Shown here one piece after another: positions 27,254 to 36,645 of a stretch of DNA of 64,000 bases; within the stretch, counting starts at the first letter, position 1, and every line of letters starts with the position of its first letter. The notes beneath the pieces were generated by a model. It did no database searches, was not told the DNA's origin, and was given only the letters and a program-made list of their open reading frames with translations. The DNA lies in the NCBI RefSeq assembly GCF_963665995.1, contig NZ_OY762512.1, positions 558,001 to 622,000 of the forward strand, written 5' to 3'. The translations under genes and the position numbers were made by a program. Source of the DNA: Pleurocapsa sp. FMAR1. Lineage in GTDB: Bacteria; Cyanobacteriota; Cyanobacteriia; Cyanobacteriales; Xenococcaceae.

Positions 27254-28621
27254 ATGATCCAAGACAGAGTAATTGTAATCGGTGGTGGTTTAGCGGGAAC
27301 AGAGGCAGCTTGGCAAATAGCTCAAGCAGGGGTGGCTGTTACTCTTTATGAAATGCGCCCCATCAGAACTTCTCCTGCTCATCATACAGAAGAATTAGCC
27401 GAATTAGTCTGTAGTAACTCTTTTGGCGCGAACAATAGCGATCGCGCTGCGGGTTTACTTCATGAAGAATTACGCCGTCTTGGTTCGAGAATCATTGCCA
27501 CCGCCGATTATCATTCTGTTCCCGCAGGTGGAGCATTAGCCGTAGACAGAGGGGTCTTTAGTAGTGATTTAACTAGAACTTTAGCTAGCCATCCTCTAAT
27601 TGAATTAAAAAGAGGCGAAATTACCGAAATTCCCCAGGATAGTATTGTCGTGCTTGCCACTGGCCCTTTAACTAGTCCCCAGTTAACAGAAGACCTGCAA
27701 AAGTTTACGGGCATGGAATACATGAGCTTTTTTGATGCTGCCAGTCCTATTATTGTTGGTGAATCTATCGACCGAGAAGTCGCTTTTTTGGCATCTCGCT
27801 ACGATAAAGGTGAGGCTGCTTACCTCAACTGCCCGATGAACAAAGAGCAGTATCTTAATTTTCAGCAAGAGTTATCTAAAGCCGAACAGGCAGAATTAAA
27901 AGATTTTGAACGGGAAACTGCTAAATTTTTTGAAGGCTGTTTGCCTATTGAAGAACTGGCACAACGGGGAGAGGATACTATGCGCTATGGGCCGCTCAAG
28001 CCAGTAGGCTTGTTTGATTCTCGTCTAGGAGATTTTCGCGCCCTAGAAAACAAAGGTAAACGTCCCTATGCCGTCGTTCAACTGCGTCAAGAAGACAAGG
28101 CGGGGCAACTATGGAACATGGTCGGTTTTCAAACTAATCTACGTTGGGGAGAACAAAAACGGGTCTTTAAATTAATTCCAGGTTTAGAGAATGCCGAATT
28201 TGTACGTATGGGAGTCATGCACCGCAACACCTTTATCAATTCTCCTCAGTTATTAGAACCAACTTTGCAATTTAAAAGCAAGAAGACTATTTTAGCTGCT
28301 GGTCAACTAGTTGGTACGGAAGGTTATACCGCAGCAGCAGCAGGAGGCTGGTTAGCAGGTACAAACGCTGCTCGTTTAGCACTAGGACAAAAACCTCTGA
28401 GTATGCCTGAGACAACCATGATGGGCGCGCTCTTTGATTTTATTAGTTCGGCATCTCCCAAACATTTTCAGCCCATGCCTCCTAACTTTGGTATTATTCC
28501 CCCATTGCCAACTAAAGTTAAAAATAAAAGAGAAAGATATGGTCAGTATCGCGATCGCTCTTTTGCCGATTTAGCTACCTGGAAACAATCTTTACAGCCA
28601 GAATTAGCCACGATTAATTAA
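27254..28621 (+). CDS. trmFO: Methylenetetrahydrofolate-tRNA-(uracil-54-C5)-methyltransferase
   Basis: TrmFO makes ribothymidine at position 54 of the tRNA T-loop using methylene-THF and FADH2. The FAD-binding motif [19 protein letters not shown] is at the N-terminus. The cysteines expected for catalysis are in [13 protein letters not shown] and [12 protein letters not shown]. The GIDA-like signature [16 protein letters not shown] and the [17 protein letters not shown] cofactor loop are intact. Length (455) is typical. A small membrane protein gene follows after 12 bp. Confidence 0.96.
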   Translation: MIQDRVIVIGGGLAGTEAAWQIAQAGVAVTLYEMRPIRTSPAHHTEELAELVCSNSFGANNSDRAAGLLHEELRRLGSRIIATADYHSVPAGGALAVDRGVFSSDLTRTLASHPLIELKRGEITEIPQDSIVVLATGPLTSPQLTEDLQKFTGMEYMSFFDAASPIIVGESIDREVAFLASRYDKGEAAYLNCPMNKEQYLNFQQELSKAEQAELKDFERETAKFFEGCLPIEELAQRGEDTMRYGPLKPVGLFDSRLGDFRALENKGKRPYAVVQLRQEDKAGQLWNMVGFQTNLRWGEQKRVFKLIPGLENAEFVRMGVMHRNTFINSPQLLEPTLQFKSKKTILAAGQLVGTEGYTAAAAGGWLAGTNAARLALGQKPLSMPETTMMGALFDFISSASPKHFQPMPPNFGIIPPLPTKVKNKRERYGQYRDRSFADLATWKQSLQPELATIN

Positions 28622-28633
28622 ACGAGTCCAGAT

Positions 28634-28876
28634 ATGAAAGAACAAATTGTCACTTGGATAAACCGCATTCTTGTTGCTGATGTATTTTTAGTTTTCTTTG
28701 GCTTTATCTGGTTTGCGATCGCCGTTATTGGTCGTTACCTTAATGTTCCTTTGGGTTTCGATATTTGGTATCGACTTTGGCAGCCAGTTTTCAATCCAGC
28801 GATCGGTATTCTCTTTTTAGGGGCATTTGCTACCTGGTTAATTAATAAAATCTCTAGCAAGTTTGGTTCTGAATAA
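28634..28876 (+). CDS. Small two-helix membrane protein
   Basis: The 80-residue protein has two hydrophobic segments: about residues 14-35 (VADVFLVFFGFIWFAIAVIG) and 52-72 (FNPAIGILFLGAFATWLINK). I do not recognise a named family, though such proteins are widespread in cyanobacteria. The 12-bp gap to trmFO suggests co-transcription. Confidence 0.7.
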   Translation: MKEQIVTWINRILVADVFLVFFGFIWFAIAVIGRYLNVPLGFDIWYRLWQPVFNPAIGILFLGAFATWLINKISSKFGSE

Positions 28877-29310
28877 ATTATCAGGTAAGGGTTAGTAAAT
28901 ATTCAATTTTCAATTGTCTAAAAGTTAAGAGCTAAAAGCTACGAATAGTATTATCAAAATCTAGCCTCTAAATCAACAACGTTTAGGCAGGGATTGCCAA
29001 AAAAAGACGATGAGCTAAGATTGCAGATATAATTACCTTTATTTTTTTAGATTTTAATTGATTGTGTCAACTAAATTAAGCTTTATTCTTTATTGCTTCT
29101 CTAATAAGCATAATTATTACCCTCAGAAATCAACTTTACTTAGTGGTCAACCGTTCTCCACCTTGCTAAAGGTCTTGTTCGTATGGAGGCAAGGCTTGCA
29201 GTTGACTGCCTTCGACGATGAAAATCTAGCTGCGAAATACTTTTATGAATTAACCCATTAGAAAAATAAATTAATGTAGGCAAAAATTACATCTATTAGG
29301 AAAGTACATT
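28877..29310. other. Intergenic interval without an assignable gene
   Basis: No convincing gene was found. A 67-codon frame (29058-29261) ending LTAFDDENLAAKYFYELTH has some coding character and might be a scrap of a lost gene, but I cannot name it. The promoter of the downstream PP2C gene should lie here. Confidence 0.4.
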
Positions 29311-31365
29311 ATGCTTATTTGTCCACGGTGTGAATTTGAAAATCCTGAAGCTAATAAATTTTGCCAAAATTGCGGTGTTTCGCTGACGGACAAAATGTGT
29401 TGTCAATGCCAAGCAAATATTCCTATCGAAGCAAAAACCTGTAGCTTTTGCGGTGCTGCTAATCATACTGTGCTGTGGGCAATAATTTCTCAAAAACCAG
29501 TAGCAAAACCTTTACCTCAAGCAGAATTAGCTAAAGCGATCAGTATTTATAACAACAATCATGAACAATTAGAAATCGAAAGTATATCTGACCTGTTTGT
29601 CGAATGTAGAGACAAAGCCAAATCTCTATTACAGCTTCACGGAGAAGACCACACCTCAAGTCGCTACGAAATTGAGGGGGATAATAATTCTGAAACATCT
29701 TTGCCTACTAATGACTATAATTCTGAGTATACATATCTACAAAAAAAAGTAATTGATAAATATCCTTTGCAAAAATCCCACTTGGCAACTCTCCAAAAAC
29801 AACAAATGGATTTGTTTGCAGAATTAAGCCAAAGTTTAAACAATTCCTATTTAAAAGCGGCTCAATACTGGAATTTAGTCGGACTGCCAACTCATGCTTT
29901 ACCCTATCTAATTTTAGAAAAATACACGCCTACAGTTCCCAAAATCTATGATGCGTGGCAGCAAGAAGATCGGGGAGTCGTGTTACTACCAGACCGTTCT
30001 GAGTGGCAATTACTTAAAGATGTATGGTCTCAACAAAAACTGCCGCTGCTACAGATAATTTGGTTTTTAGATGAAATGGCAAAAATGTGGGAACCTTTGC
30101 AGCAGATTAGCTGCGCTCAAAGTTTGCTAGTAGACAAAAATTTACGCATAGATGAAGATCAAGCCTTTTGTTTACAGCAATTGTATATGGATGAGTCTGA
30201 CAGTTGCCCGACTCTTAAAGATTTAGCTAAAGTATGGCAAGTTTGCTTTGCCGAATCAAATTCAGATAATCTAGATGAACTAAACAAATTATTAGAGAGA
30301 GTTATTTCAGGAGAGATAGATGAAATAGAACAGCTAAGATTAGAGCTTCATAATATTGGTCTTGGTGAAGACGAAATTGAGTCCTTTGATATTCATACTA
30401 ATTATTCTGACGTGAACATTCCCCAATCTGAACCCGACAAAATCCAATCCAACGATGATTTAGAATCTGCTGAACAACCAGTTTTTTTCCAGGAAGAAGA
30501 TATGATGTACAGTAGCGATTTTGAAGAACAAGCCACGGCAATGATACCTATGCACCTAAGAAGTATTGCTGATGCTAGCTGTACTGACATTGGCTCCCAA
30601 AGAGACCATAATGAAGATTTTTTTGGGGTCAAAACCTTAATTGAGAAAGCAGAAAATACTACCGAAACTAACCTTAGCGTGCGTGGTTTGTATATAGTCT
30701 GTGATGGCATGGGGGGTCATGCAGCAGGAGAAGTTGCTAGTGCTATGGCGGTTGAAAATCTCCAAAAGTATTTTCAAAGCCACTGGCAGCAAAAATTACC
30801 AGAGCAAAAAACTATTGAAGAGGGGATTTTATTAGCCAATCAAGCTCTCTATCAAACAAATGTAGATAATTCTCGTTCTGGTAGCGGTAGAATGGGAACT
30901 ACTTTGGTAATGGCTTTTTTACAAGATACTCAAATTGCGATCGCTCACGTCGGAGACAGTCGCATATATCGCGTTACTCGCAAGCAAGGACTAGAACGCT
31001 TAACCTTGGATCATGAAGTTGGTCAAAGAGAAATTAATCGAGGGGTCGAACCCGACATTGCCTATGGCAGACCTGATGCCTATCAGTTGACTCAAGCCTT
31101 GGGACCTAGAGACAACAACTATGTGCGTCCTGATATTCAGCTTATCGAAATTACCGAAGATTGCCTACTATTGCTTTGTTCTGATGGTCTTTCAGATAAT
31201 GATTTATTAGAAGAAAATTGGCAAGAATATCTTAAACCTTTGCTTCGTTCCCAAAGCGATCTCCAGGGAGGTCTATTTAAACTGGTAAATTTTGCTAACG
31301 AACACAATGGTCATGATAATATTACTGCCGTCTTGGTGAGAGTCAAGCTAAAGCCTGATTTTTAA
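29311..31365 (+). CDS. Zinc-ribbon PP2C-type protein serine/threonine phosphatase
   Basis: The N-terminus carries two zinc-ribbon modules: CPRCEFENPEANKFCQNCG (residues 4-22) and CCQCQANIPIEAKTCSFCG (about 30-48). A long middle region without clear motifs (60-410) is acidic near its end. The C-terminal PP2C domain (about 425-680) has the metal motifs SQRDHNEDFF, VCDGMGGHAAGE, IAHVGDSRIYR and LLLCSDGLSDND. It removes phosphate from Ser/Thr. It lies 34 bp before an FHA-kinase gene that also has a zinc-ribbon-like segment, so the two probably act on the same targets or on each other. Confidence 0.92.
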   Translation: MLICPRCEFENPEANKFCQNCGVSLTDKMCCQCQANIPIEAKTCSFCGAANHTVLWAIISQKPVAKPLPQAELAKAISIYNNNHEQLEIESISDLFVECRDKAKSLLQLHGEDHTSSRYEIEGDNNSETSLPTNDYNSEYTYLQKKVIDKYPLQKSHLATLQKQQMDLFAELSQSLNNSYLKAAQYWNLVGLPTHALPYLILEKYTPTVPKIYDAWQQEDRGVVLLPDRSEWQLLKDVWSQQKLPLLQIIWFLDEMAKMWEPLQQISCAQSLLVDKNLRIDEDQAFCLQQLYMDESDSCPTLKDLAKVWQVCFAESNSDNLDELNKLLERVISGEIDEIEQLRLELHNIGLGEDEIESFDIHTNYSDVNIPQSEPDKIQSNDDLESAEQPVFFQEEDMMYSSDFEEQATAMIPMHLRSIADASCTDIGSQRDHNEDFFGVKTLIEKAENTTETNLSVRGLYIVCDGMGGHAAGEVASAMAVENLQKYFQSHWQQKLPEQKTIEEGILLANQALYQTNVDNSRSGSGRMGTTLVMAFLQDTQIAIAHVGDSRIYRVTRKQGLERLTLDHEVGQREINRGVEPDIAYGRPDAYQLTQALGPRDNNYVRPDIQLIEITEDCLLLLCSDGLSDNDLLEENWQEYLKPLLRSQSDLQGGLFKLVNFANEHNGHDNITAVLVRVKLKPDF

Positions 31366-31399
31366 AGACCATAGTTCTTTTTGCTTATTTAATCGATAA

Positions 31400-32641
31400 T
31401 TGCCCAATATGGTCATTTTTACGCTTTTAGAACCGCAGACAAACCAACCTCTTCAACAGTGGGAGTTTTTAGAGCAATCAGTGATTCGTATTGGTCGCGC
31501 TCAAAATAATGACATTGTGCTGCATGGCTATTTTCAAGTCTCTCGACAGCATCTAGAATTAACTCTCATAGATCCTCAACAAGAAAAGTGGCAGTTAATT
31601 AGTAGAGGAACTAACGGTACTTTAGTCAATAATGATTTTGTGACCGAAACTATCTTAAATAACGATGATTTGATTCGACTGGCAGAAAATGGACCCGTAT
31701 TTAAGTTTGAACTAGAATCTTCCTTAGCTGAAAACCAAGAAAAGGTAGAAACAACTGAGATTCTTAAGCCTGCTGTTATTTGCGATCATCAAGATAATCC
31801 AGAAGGCAGTATTTTTTGTCGCCATTGTGGCGAGCCAATAGTCGGCGATGAGCATTATGTTGGCTCTTATCAAGTCTTACGGACTCTTGGTAGAGGAGGA
31901 ATGGGAACTACCTATCTAGCTTGGGATCGCAACCGCACTATCAAGAATGCACCTATGCTCTTGGTTCTTAAGGAAATGAACGCAGATATGGCGCGCATTG
32001 CCAAAGCAAGAGAATTATTTGAAAGAGAAGCACGTATCTTAAAGTCTTTAGAACATAAAGGTATTCCTAAATATTATGATTTTTTTGTAGAAAACAACCG
32101 CAAGTACATCGTCATGGAATTAATTCATGGTTACAATTTAGAGCAATTAGTTAACCTGCGAGGAGCAACCGATGCCCTCAGAACAATTAACTGGATGATT
32201 CAAGTGTGCGATATTGTGGAATACCTGCACAACTTGGAACCACCTTTGGTACATCGAGATATCAAACCAGCCAACTTAATGCTGCGTAATTTAGATAGTC
32301 GCCTAATGCTGTTAGATTTCGGGGCAGTAAAGGAACTAGGTACGGCCTTAGAAACTCGCATTGGTGTGGAAGGATACAGTGCGCCAGAACAATATCGAGG
32401 CAAACCTTGTCCTCAATCAGATATTTATGGAATAGGCACGACGATTATTTTTCTTTTAACTAGCCAAACACCAATGCAGTATTATCGCTATCAAAGCAGC
32501 AAATTTGAGTTTGATGTTGATAGCATTCCTGGGCTGCCTACTAACTTAGGAGAAGTTTTATCAATTGCTTGCCAACCCGAACCAAAAGACCGCTATCAGA
32601 CAGCTAAAGAACTAAAGGAAGCTCTTTCTGCTTGCCTATAA
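31400..32641 (+). CDS. FHA-domain serine/threonine protein kinase
   Basis: The order is FHA domain (about 28-95; IRIGRAQNNDIVL, SRQHLEL, NGTLVNN), a zinc-ribbon-like stretch with three Cys (CDHQDNPEGSIFCRHCG, 128-144), then a protein kinase domain (157-413). The kinase has GRGGMGT (164-170), the lysine of VLKEMN (K191), VHRDIKPANLM (catalytic D287) and DFGAVKE, with GVEGYSAPEQYRGKP as activation segment. All catalytic residues are present. The FHA domain should bind phospho-threonine, linking the kinase to its own products. There is no transmembrane segment. Paired with the PP2C gene upstream. Confidence 0.95.
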   Translation: MPNMVIFTLLEPQTNQPLQQWEFLEQSVIRIGRAQNNDIVLHGYFQVSRQHLELTLIDPQQEKWQLISRGTNGTLVNNDFVTETILNNDDLIRLAENGPVFKFELESSLAENQEKVETTEILKPAVICDHQDNPEGSIFCRHCGEPIVGDEHYVGSYQVLRTLGRGGMGTTYLAWDRNRTIKNAPMLLVLKEMNADMARIAKARELFEREARILKSLEHKGIPKYYDFFVENNRKYIVMELIHGYNLEQLVNLRGATDALRTINWMIQVCDIVEYLHNLEPPLVHRDIKPANLMLRNLDSRLMLLDFGAVKELGTALETRIGVEGYSAPEQYRGKPCPQSDIYGIGTTIIFLLTSQTPMQYYRYQSSKFEFDVDSIPGLPTNLGEVLSIACQPEPKDRYQTAKELKEALSACL

Positions 32642-32685
32642 GGTTACGCTTGAGCATTAAAACTTCTGACTTCTGACCTCTTTCG

Positions 32686-32766
32686 AGACCCCGCGTCGCC
32701 GTCAGAAGTCAGACCCCGCGTCGGCGTAAGACGCAAGGGAATGCTGACTTAGCAAGGGAATGCTCG
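32686..32766 (+). repeat. Cluster of the GACCCCGCG repeat family
   Basis: Two copies of GACCCCGCGTCG(C/G)CGT are seen, then GCAAGGGAATGCT twice. The unit is the same as inside cobN (1311-1389, reverse orientation) and at 47311-47362. TGACCTC/TTCTGACT units are interleaved. Intergenic, after the kinase gene. Confidence 0.75.
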
Positions 32767-32788
32767 AATTGACTTCCCCAGAGCGGTA

Positions 32789-33007
32789 CTAGTCCTCATC
32801 CCAATCTTCTACAGAGAGTAGTTCACAAATTGGATCTTGAGGAGAAAAATCGAAGTCCAGTAGTTCATTTTTCCAATATGACCAATCATCGCCCAATAAT
32901 AAGGCAATTTTGCCAATACGATCGTCTGGTTTGACGATATTAGAGTCTACCAAGGAAGATACCTTGCGCTGCAATTTCATCATCGGATGTGCAACTTGTT
33001 TTGTCAT
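32789..33007 (-). CDS. DUF4327 family protein
   Basis: This 72-residue protein has the family pattern HPMMKLQRKVSSLVDSNIV, then IGKIALLLGDDWSYWKNEL, then DPICELLSVEDWDED. DUF4327 proteins are small, soluble and restricted mainly to cyanobacteria; no function is established. It stands alone, converging on the kinase gene. Confidence 0.88.
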   Translation of the reverse strand: MTKQVAHPMMKLQRKVSSLVDSNIVKPDDRIGKIALLLGDDWSYWKNELLDFDFSPQDPICELLSVEDWDED

Positions 33008-33218
33008 ACGCTTAATTTTGCCTGCTATGATATGTTGATTAAATAGTTTAGGGTCTGGTTTCTGTTTGGCTTACGTTTTGAAACTTTAAGCCTGAAGTTC
33101 TCAGATCAACCTGACATACTTGTAACTTAATATATACTATTTCGCAAGGATTTGCTTCAATTAGTACGGTAATTACTCTATAAAGTGAGAATAGCCGACG
33201 ATGAGCAAATAAACAATT

Positions 33219-34808
33219 ATGGGTAATAAAGGAATATTTTTAGTTTCTGGATGGATAATTGCTGGGTTAGTCACTCCTGTTTTAGCTTTAAATGATTCTA
33301 TCAGCGAAAAAGGGGTTAATGCTCTGCGTTTGCATTCTTCTCCCTATAATTTGTTGGGTCGAAAAATTGGTATTGGTCAAGTAGAGGTAGGTCGTCCTGT
33401 TAAACTAGGTAAAGATAAAGCAGCTAATACCTTAAAAGCAATTTCTCCATGGGCAGTTTTTTATGGCGATCAAAGTGCTATAACAGATAAAAATGTAGAC
33501 GATCATGCCAGCATGGTTGCAGAGGTAATGATTGCTGAAGATAAACAGCTACAGGGTATTGCCCCCAAAGCCAAGCTGTATGCCTCGGCGGTAGGCTCTT
33601 TAAGTGAAGGAGGACAGCCTCAAGAATGCTTGGCGAGCCAGCATATTGCTCAACAGAATGGCGGTGATATTCGAGCTATTAATTTCAGTTTTGGAGAATC
33701 TCTAGAGCGAGATGAACGAGACGAAGCAAAGCTAGACGGCAAAGCATTATTAACTTCCTGTATTGATTGGTCTGCTCGCAACCATGAAGTTTTGTACGTA
33801 ATAGCAGGAAACCAGGGGGAGGGAGGAATTCCGATTCCTACAGATAATTTTAACGGCATTACTACTGCCTACACTACAAAGAGGAAGGGTAAATTTAATA
33901 AGGTAGATTTTGCTAATTTAAGTGATTTACCCAAAGGAATTGGACGTAGCTTTATTAGGAAAGAGATTGACTTTGGCGATCGCCGTGCCGTTAGTTTGCT
34001 TGCCCCTGGCGGACAAATTGCTGTTTTCAATCAAAAAAGGGAAATAGAAAAAGTTAGCGGTACAAGCTTTGCTGCCCCTCATATTACAGGTGCGGTGGCT
34101 TTGTTACAGGAATATGGGGATAAGCGTTTAAAACAGACACCTAAATCATCTAACTGGAGTTTAGATTCCCGTCGTCATGAAGTAATGAAAGCCGTGCTGT
34201 TAAATTCTGCCGATAAAATTGCCGATCGCGGCGATGGCTTATTATTAGGTATGGAGCATACTATTTTGGGTAAAAAAAACCATACCTGGTTTGATTCTGA
34301 TGCCTATCAAAATCCCCGTGTGCCTCTAGATATACAGATGGGTACAGGGCAATTAAATGTTTGGCGAGCATACCAACAGTTTAGTGCAGGAGAAAACAAA
34401 AATAAAACTGTAAATGCTCTTGGTTGGGATTATAGAAAAATAGCAGCCAATAACTATCAGGAGTACTATTTGCAAAAACCTTTAGTTAAAGGAAGTTATG
34501 CCGCTATTACTTTAGCTTGGGATCGTTTAGTAAAATTAAATGATCTTAATCGCAATCAGCAGTATGATGAAGAAGAGACTTTTAGCGATCGCGGTTTAAA
34601 CAACTTGGATGTTTATCTCTTACCCATAGATGAAGAGAGTGACATGAGAAACACCTGTTCTTCTTCTAGTTTTGAAGACAGTGTAGAACACATTTTTTGT
34701 CCTATCCCTGCTACAGGACGTTATAAAATTCGAGTTCGTTATCGCCATCAATTCAACGAGCCAATTCAACCCTATGGTTTGGCTTGGTGGACAAAAGCCC
34801 AGAGCTAA
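33219..34808 (+). CDS. Secreted subtilisin-like (S8) peptidase with unusual catalytic Asp region
   Basis: A signal peptide (about residues 1-23, ending VLALN) leads to a subtilisin-fold domain. The nucleophile is in SGTSFAAPHITGAVALLQ, the histidine in DDHASMVAEVMIA and the oxyanion Asn in YVIAGNQGEGG. The usual Asp strand (VAVIDTG) reads IGIGQVEVGRP here, with Glu but no Asp in the expected position. Activity with Glu, or loss of activity, is possible. After the peptidase core comes a beta-rich C-terminal region (about 385-529) ending IRVRYRHQFNEPIQPYGLAWW. It has its own promoter region and converges on the M16 peptidase gene. Confidence 0.85.
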   Translation: MGNKGIFLVSGWIIAGLVTPVLALNDSISEKGVNALRLHSSPYNLLGRKIGIGQVEVGRPVKLGKDKAANTLKAISPWAVFYGDQSAITDKNVDDHASMVAEVMIAEDKQLQGIAPKAKLYASAVGSLSEGGQPQECLASQHIAQQNGGDIRAINFSFGESLERDERDEAKLDGKALLTSCIDWSARNHEVLYVIAGNQGEGGIPIPTDNFNGITTAYTTKRKGKFNKVDFANLSDLPKGIGRSFIRKEIDFGDRRAVSLLAPGGQIAVFNQKREIEKVSGTSFAAPHITGAVALLQEYGDKRLKQTPKSSNWSLDSRRHEVMKAVLLNSADKIADRGDGLLLGMEHTILGKKNHTWFDSDAYQNPRVPLDIQMGTGQLNVWRAYQQFSAGENKNKTVNALGWDYRKIAANNYQEYYLQKPLVKGSYAAITLAWDRLVKLNDLNRNQQYDEEETFSDRGLNNLDVYLLPIDEESDMRNTCSSSSFEDSVEHIFCPIPATGRYKIRVRYRHQFNEPIQPYGLAWWTKAQS

Positions 34809-34976
34809 GAGCTATAGTCATTCCAATTAATTTTCGTAGGTTTATCTGTACTAGAAGTAGCGAGTAATGAGTAACAAGTAACAAGTACTAAGATTGAACA
34901 TTCGTATGTTTCCTATTTAAAACGACTATAAAAGCAGTCTTAAGCATCCAAACTCACGCTATCTTTAGAAGCTTAG

Positions 34977-35008
34977 AGCTTGTAGCTTATGGCTTATAGC
35001 TACAAGCT
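34977..35008. repeat. Inverted repeat between convergent peptidase genes
   Basis: AGCTTGTAGCT (34977-34987) and AGCTACAAGCT (34998-35008) are perfect 11-bp arms around a 10-nt loop, nine bases beyond the M16 gene stop. There is no T-run, so it is a weak terminator candidate. TAACAAG units lie upstream at about 34868-34888. Confidence 0.6.
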
Positions 35009-35016
35009 TGGCTCGT

Positions 35017-36300
35017 TTACTCAGGTTTCATGGTGACAATGCCATAGGCTTCTGGATTGAGATATTTCTGGGCTGCTGCCTGTAAATCCTGGGCAGATAT
35101 AGCTTGAATATGTTGTGGATAATTGAGGGCGGGTGCTAGATCTTTTAGCTGTGAATAATAATAGCCATAAAGATTAGCGCGATCGCTTGGTCGTTCATTA
35201 GCAAAGACAAATCGATTCGCTACTTGAGTACGAATACGCTCAATATCCTTAGCTGCAATCGGTTCAGTCTGAATATTTTTGATTTGTTGGGCGATCGCCT
35301 GTTCCACTTCAGGAATATTTTCCGTGGGCAAAGCAGCAGAAATATAAAATACTCCTTGGTGGGTTTGGGTCATATTACTTACGCCTATCTGATTAACCAG
35401 ACCTTTTTCTTCGCGCAACTCTCTAAATAAACGGGATACCTTACCCTGTCCTAAAATTACCGCCAGGATATCTAGGGCATAAGTTTCGGCTAAATCTTCC
35501 ATCCCAGGAACACGCCAACCCATGACTAATCGTGCCTGCTGCAAACTCTCATCAGTATATTCATAACGAGCTATGGAAGCAAAAGGCTGTTCTGGAGTTA
35601 CCGAGGGAGTAGTATTTTTAGTATATTCCTCGCCAGAATCATAATGCTGGGCAAACCCTTGGGTAACAATCTCAATTAACTCTTCTACTGGCAGATTACC
35701 CACAACCGCTGCGGTCATTGACTGGGGTTGATACCAAGCACCATGAAAATCGCGCATTTGTTGCGATCGCAAGTTTTCAATTACTGTACTTGGACCTAAT
35801 ACAGGGCGACGATAAGGAAGAGTTTCAAAACAGGCTTCCATTGAGCGATAAAAGGTACGACGACGTGGGCTATCTTCCGAGCGACGAATTTCTTCGAGTA
35901 CAACTAATTTCTCTCGTTCAAAAGCTTCATTTTCAATACTAGGATTTAAAACCACGTCTAGCTGAAGGGGAGCTAGTTCAGCAAAATCTTTGGGAGCAGT
36001 GGTTATATAGTAATGAGTATAGTCTTGGCTAGTAGCTGCATTAGTTACTGCACCCCGTTCTTCAATCAAATGCTCAAATTCACCCATTTTTAGATTAGGC
36101 GTGCCTTTAAACACCATATGTTCCAAAAAATGTGCCATACCGTTAATATCATCGCTCTCTTTGGCTGAACCAACATTAATCCACACATTGAGGTTCACCG
36201 CATCCACAGGCATTTGTTCGGCGATAATGGTTAAGCCATTATCTAATTGGCGTATAGTTGGGGCATTGAGCTTAGGCTGTTTAGTAATAATGGAAGTCAT
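35017..36300 (-). CDS. M16 family zinc peptidase (processing-protease type)
   Basis: The inverted zinc motif HxxEH is intact in GMAHFLEHMVFKGTPNL, with the distal Glu likely in EREKLVVLEEIRRSED. The C-terminal M16 domain has the LREEKGLVNQIGVS segment. At 427 residues it is a single-unit enzyme like mitochondrial processing peptidase subunits and Synechocystis M16 peptidases. No signal peptide is seen. It probably degrades small peptides. It is followed by a repeat-bearing gap and tsaB. Confidence 0.93.
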   Translation of the reverse strand: MTSIITKQPKLNAPTIRQLDNGLTIIAEQMPVDAVNLNVWINVGSAKESDDINGMAHFLEHMVFKGTPNLKMGEFEHLIEERGAVTNAATSQDYTHYYITTAPKDFAELAPLQLDVVLNPSIENEAFEREKLVVLEEIRRSEDSPRRRTFYRSMEACFETLPYRRPVLGPSTVIENLRSQQMRDFHGAWYQPQSMTAAVVGNLPVEELIEIVTQGFAQHYDSGEEYTKNTTPSVTPEQPFASIARYEYTDESLQQARLVMGWRVPGMEDLAETYALDILAVILGQGKVSRLFRELREEKGLVNQIGVSNMTQTHQGVFYISAALPTENIPEVEQAIAQQIKNIQTEPIAAKDIERIRTQVANRFVFANERPSDRANLYGYYYSQLKDLAPALNYPQHIQAISAQDLQAAAQKYLNPEAYGIVTMKPE

Positions 36301-36500
36301 TAAATATATTTTTGGCTTTATATAAGCTATTTAGAAAACTTATAGTTATTCTAATCATTATTAGGCGATAAAAGAATCAGGAATTCGAGATTTAATACCG
36401 ATTACTGGTTAAGCTTGATGTGAATCAACCTTTTTGCTGTTTATTGTAGATGATGAGACTCTAGTTAATAGGGCAGAAAATTAAGGTTAATGTTTACGTC

Positions 36501-36560
36501 AGGGGCTTGGGGAGGGCGTAACCGCCCCAATGGGGGGTTTGGGGGGCTAGTCCCCCAATA
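36501..36560. repeat. G-rich hairpin repeat
   Basis: AGGGGCTTGGGGAGGGCGTA, then ACCGCCCCAATGGGGGGTTT, then GGGGGGCTAGTCCCCCAATA. Two self-complementary runs occur (GGGCG with CGCCC; GGGGG with CCCCC). It resembles G-rich intergenic repeats of other cyanobacteria. The rest of 36301-36645 holds no gene. Confidence 0.65.
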
Positions 36561-36645
36561 TTCAGTTATGGTTTTAAAGACAAATTTCAAATAAAACGGC
36601 AAAATCGAACATTTCTAATTCACATCAAACGTTGATTACCGATTG

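Noticed and set aside
29058-29261. 67-codon plus-strand frame before the PP2C gene
   Set aside because: No start signal, no recognised family, and a composition typical of intergenic DNA apart from its last 20 codons.
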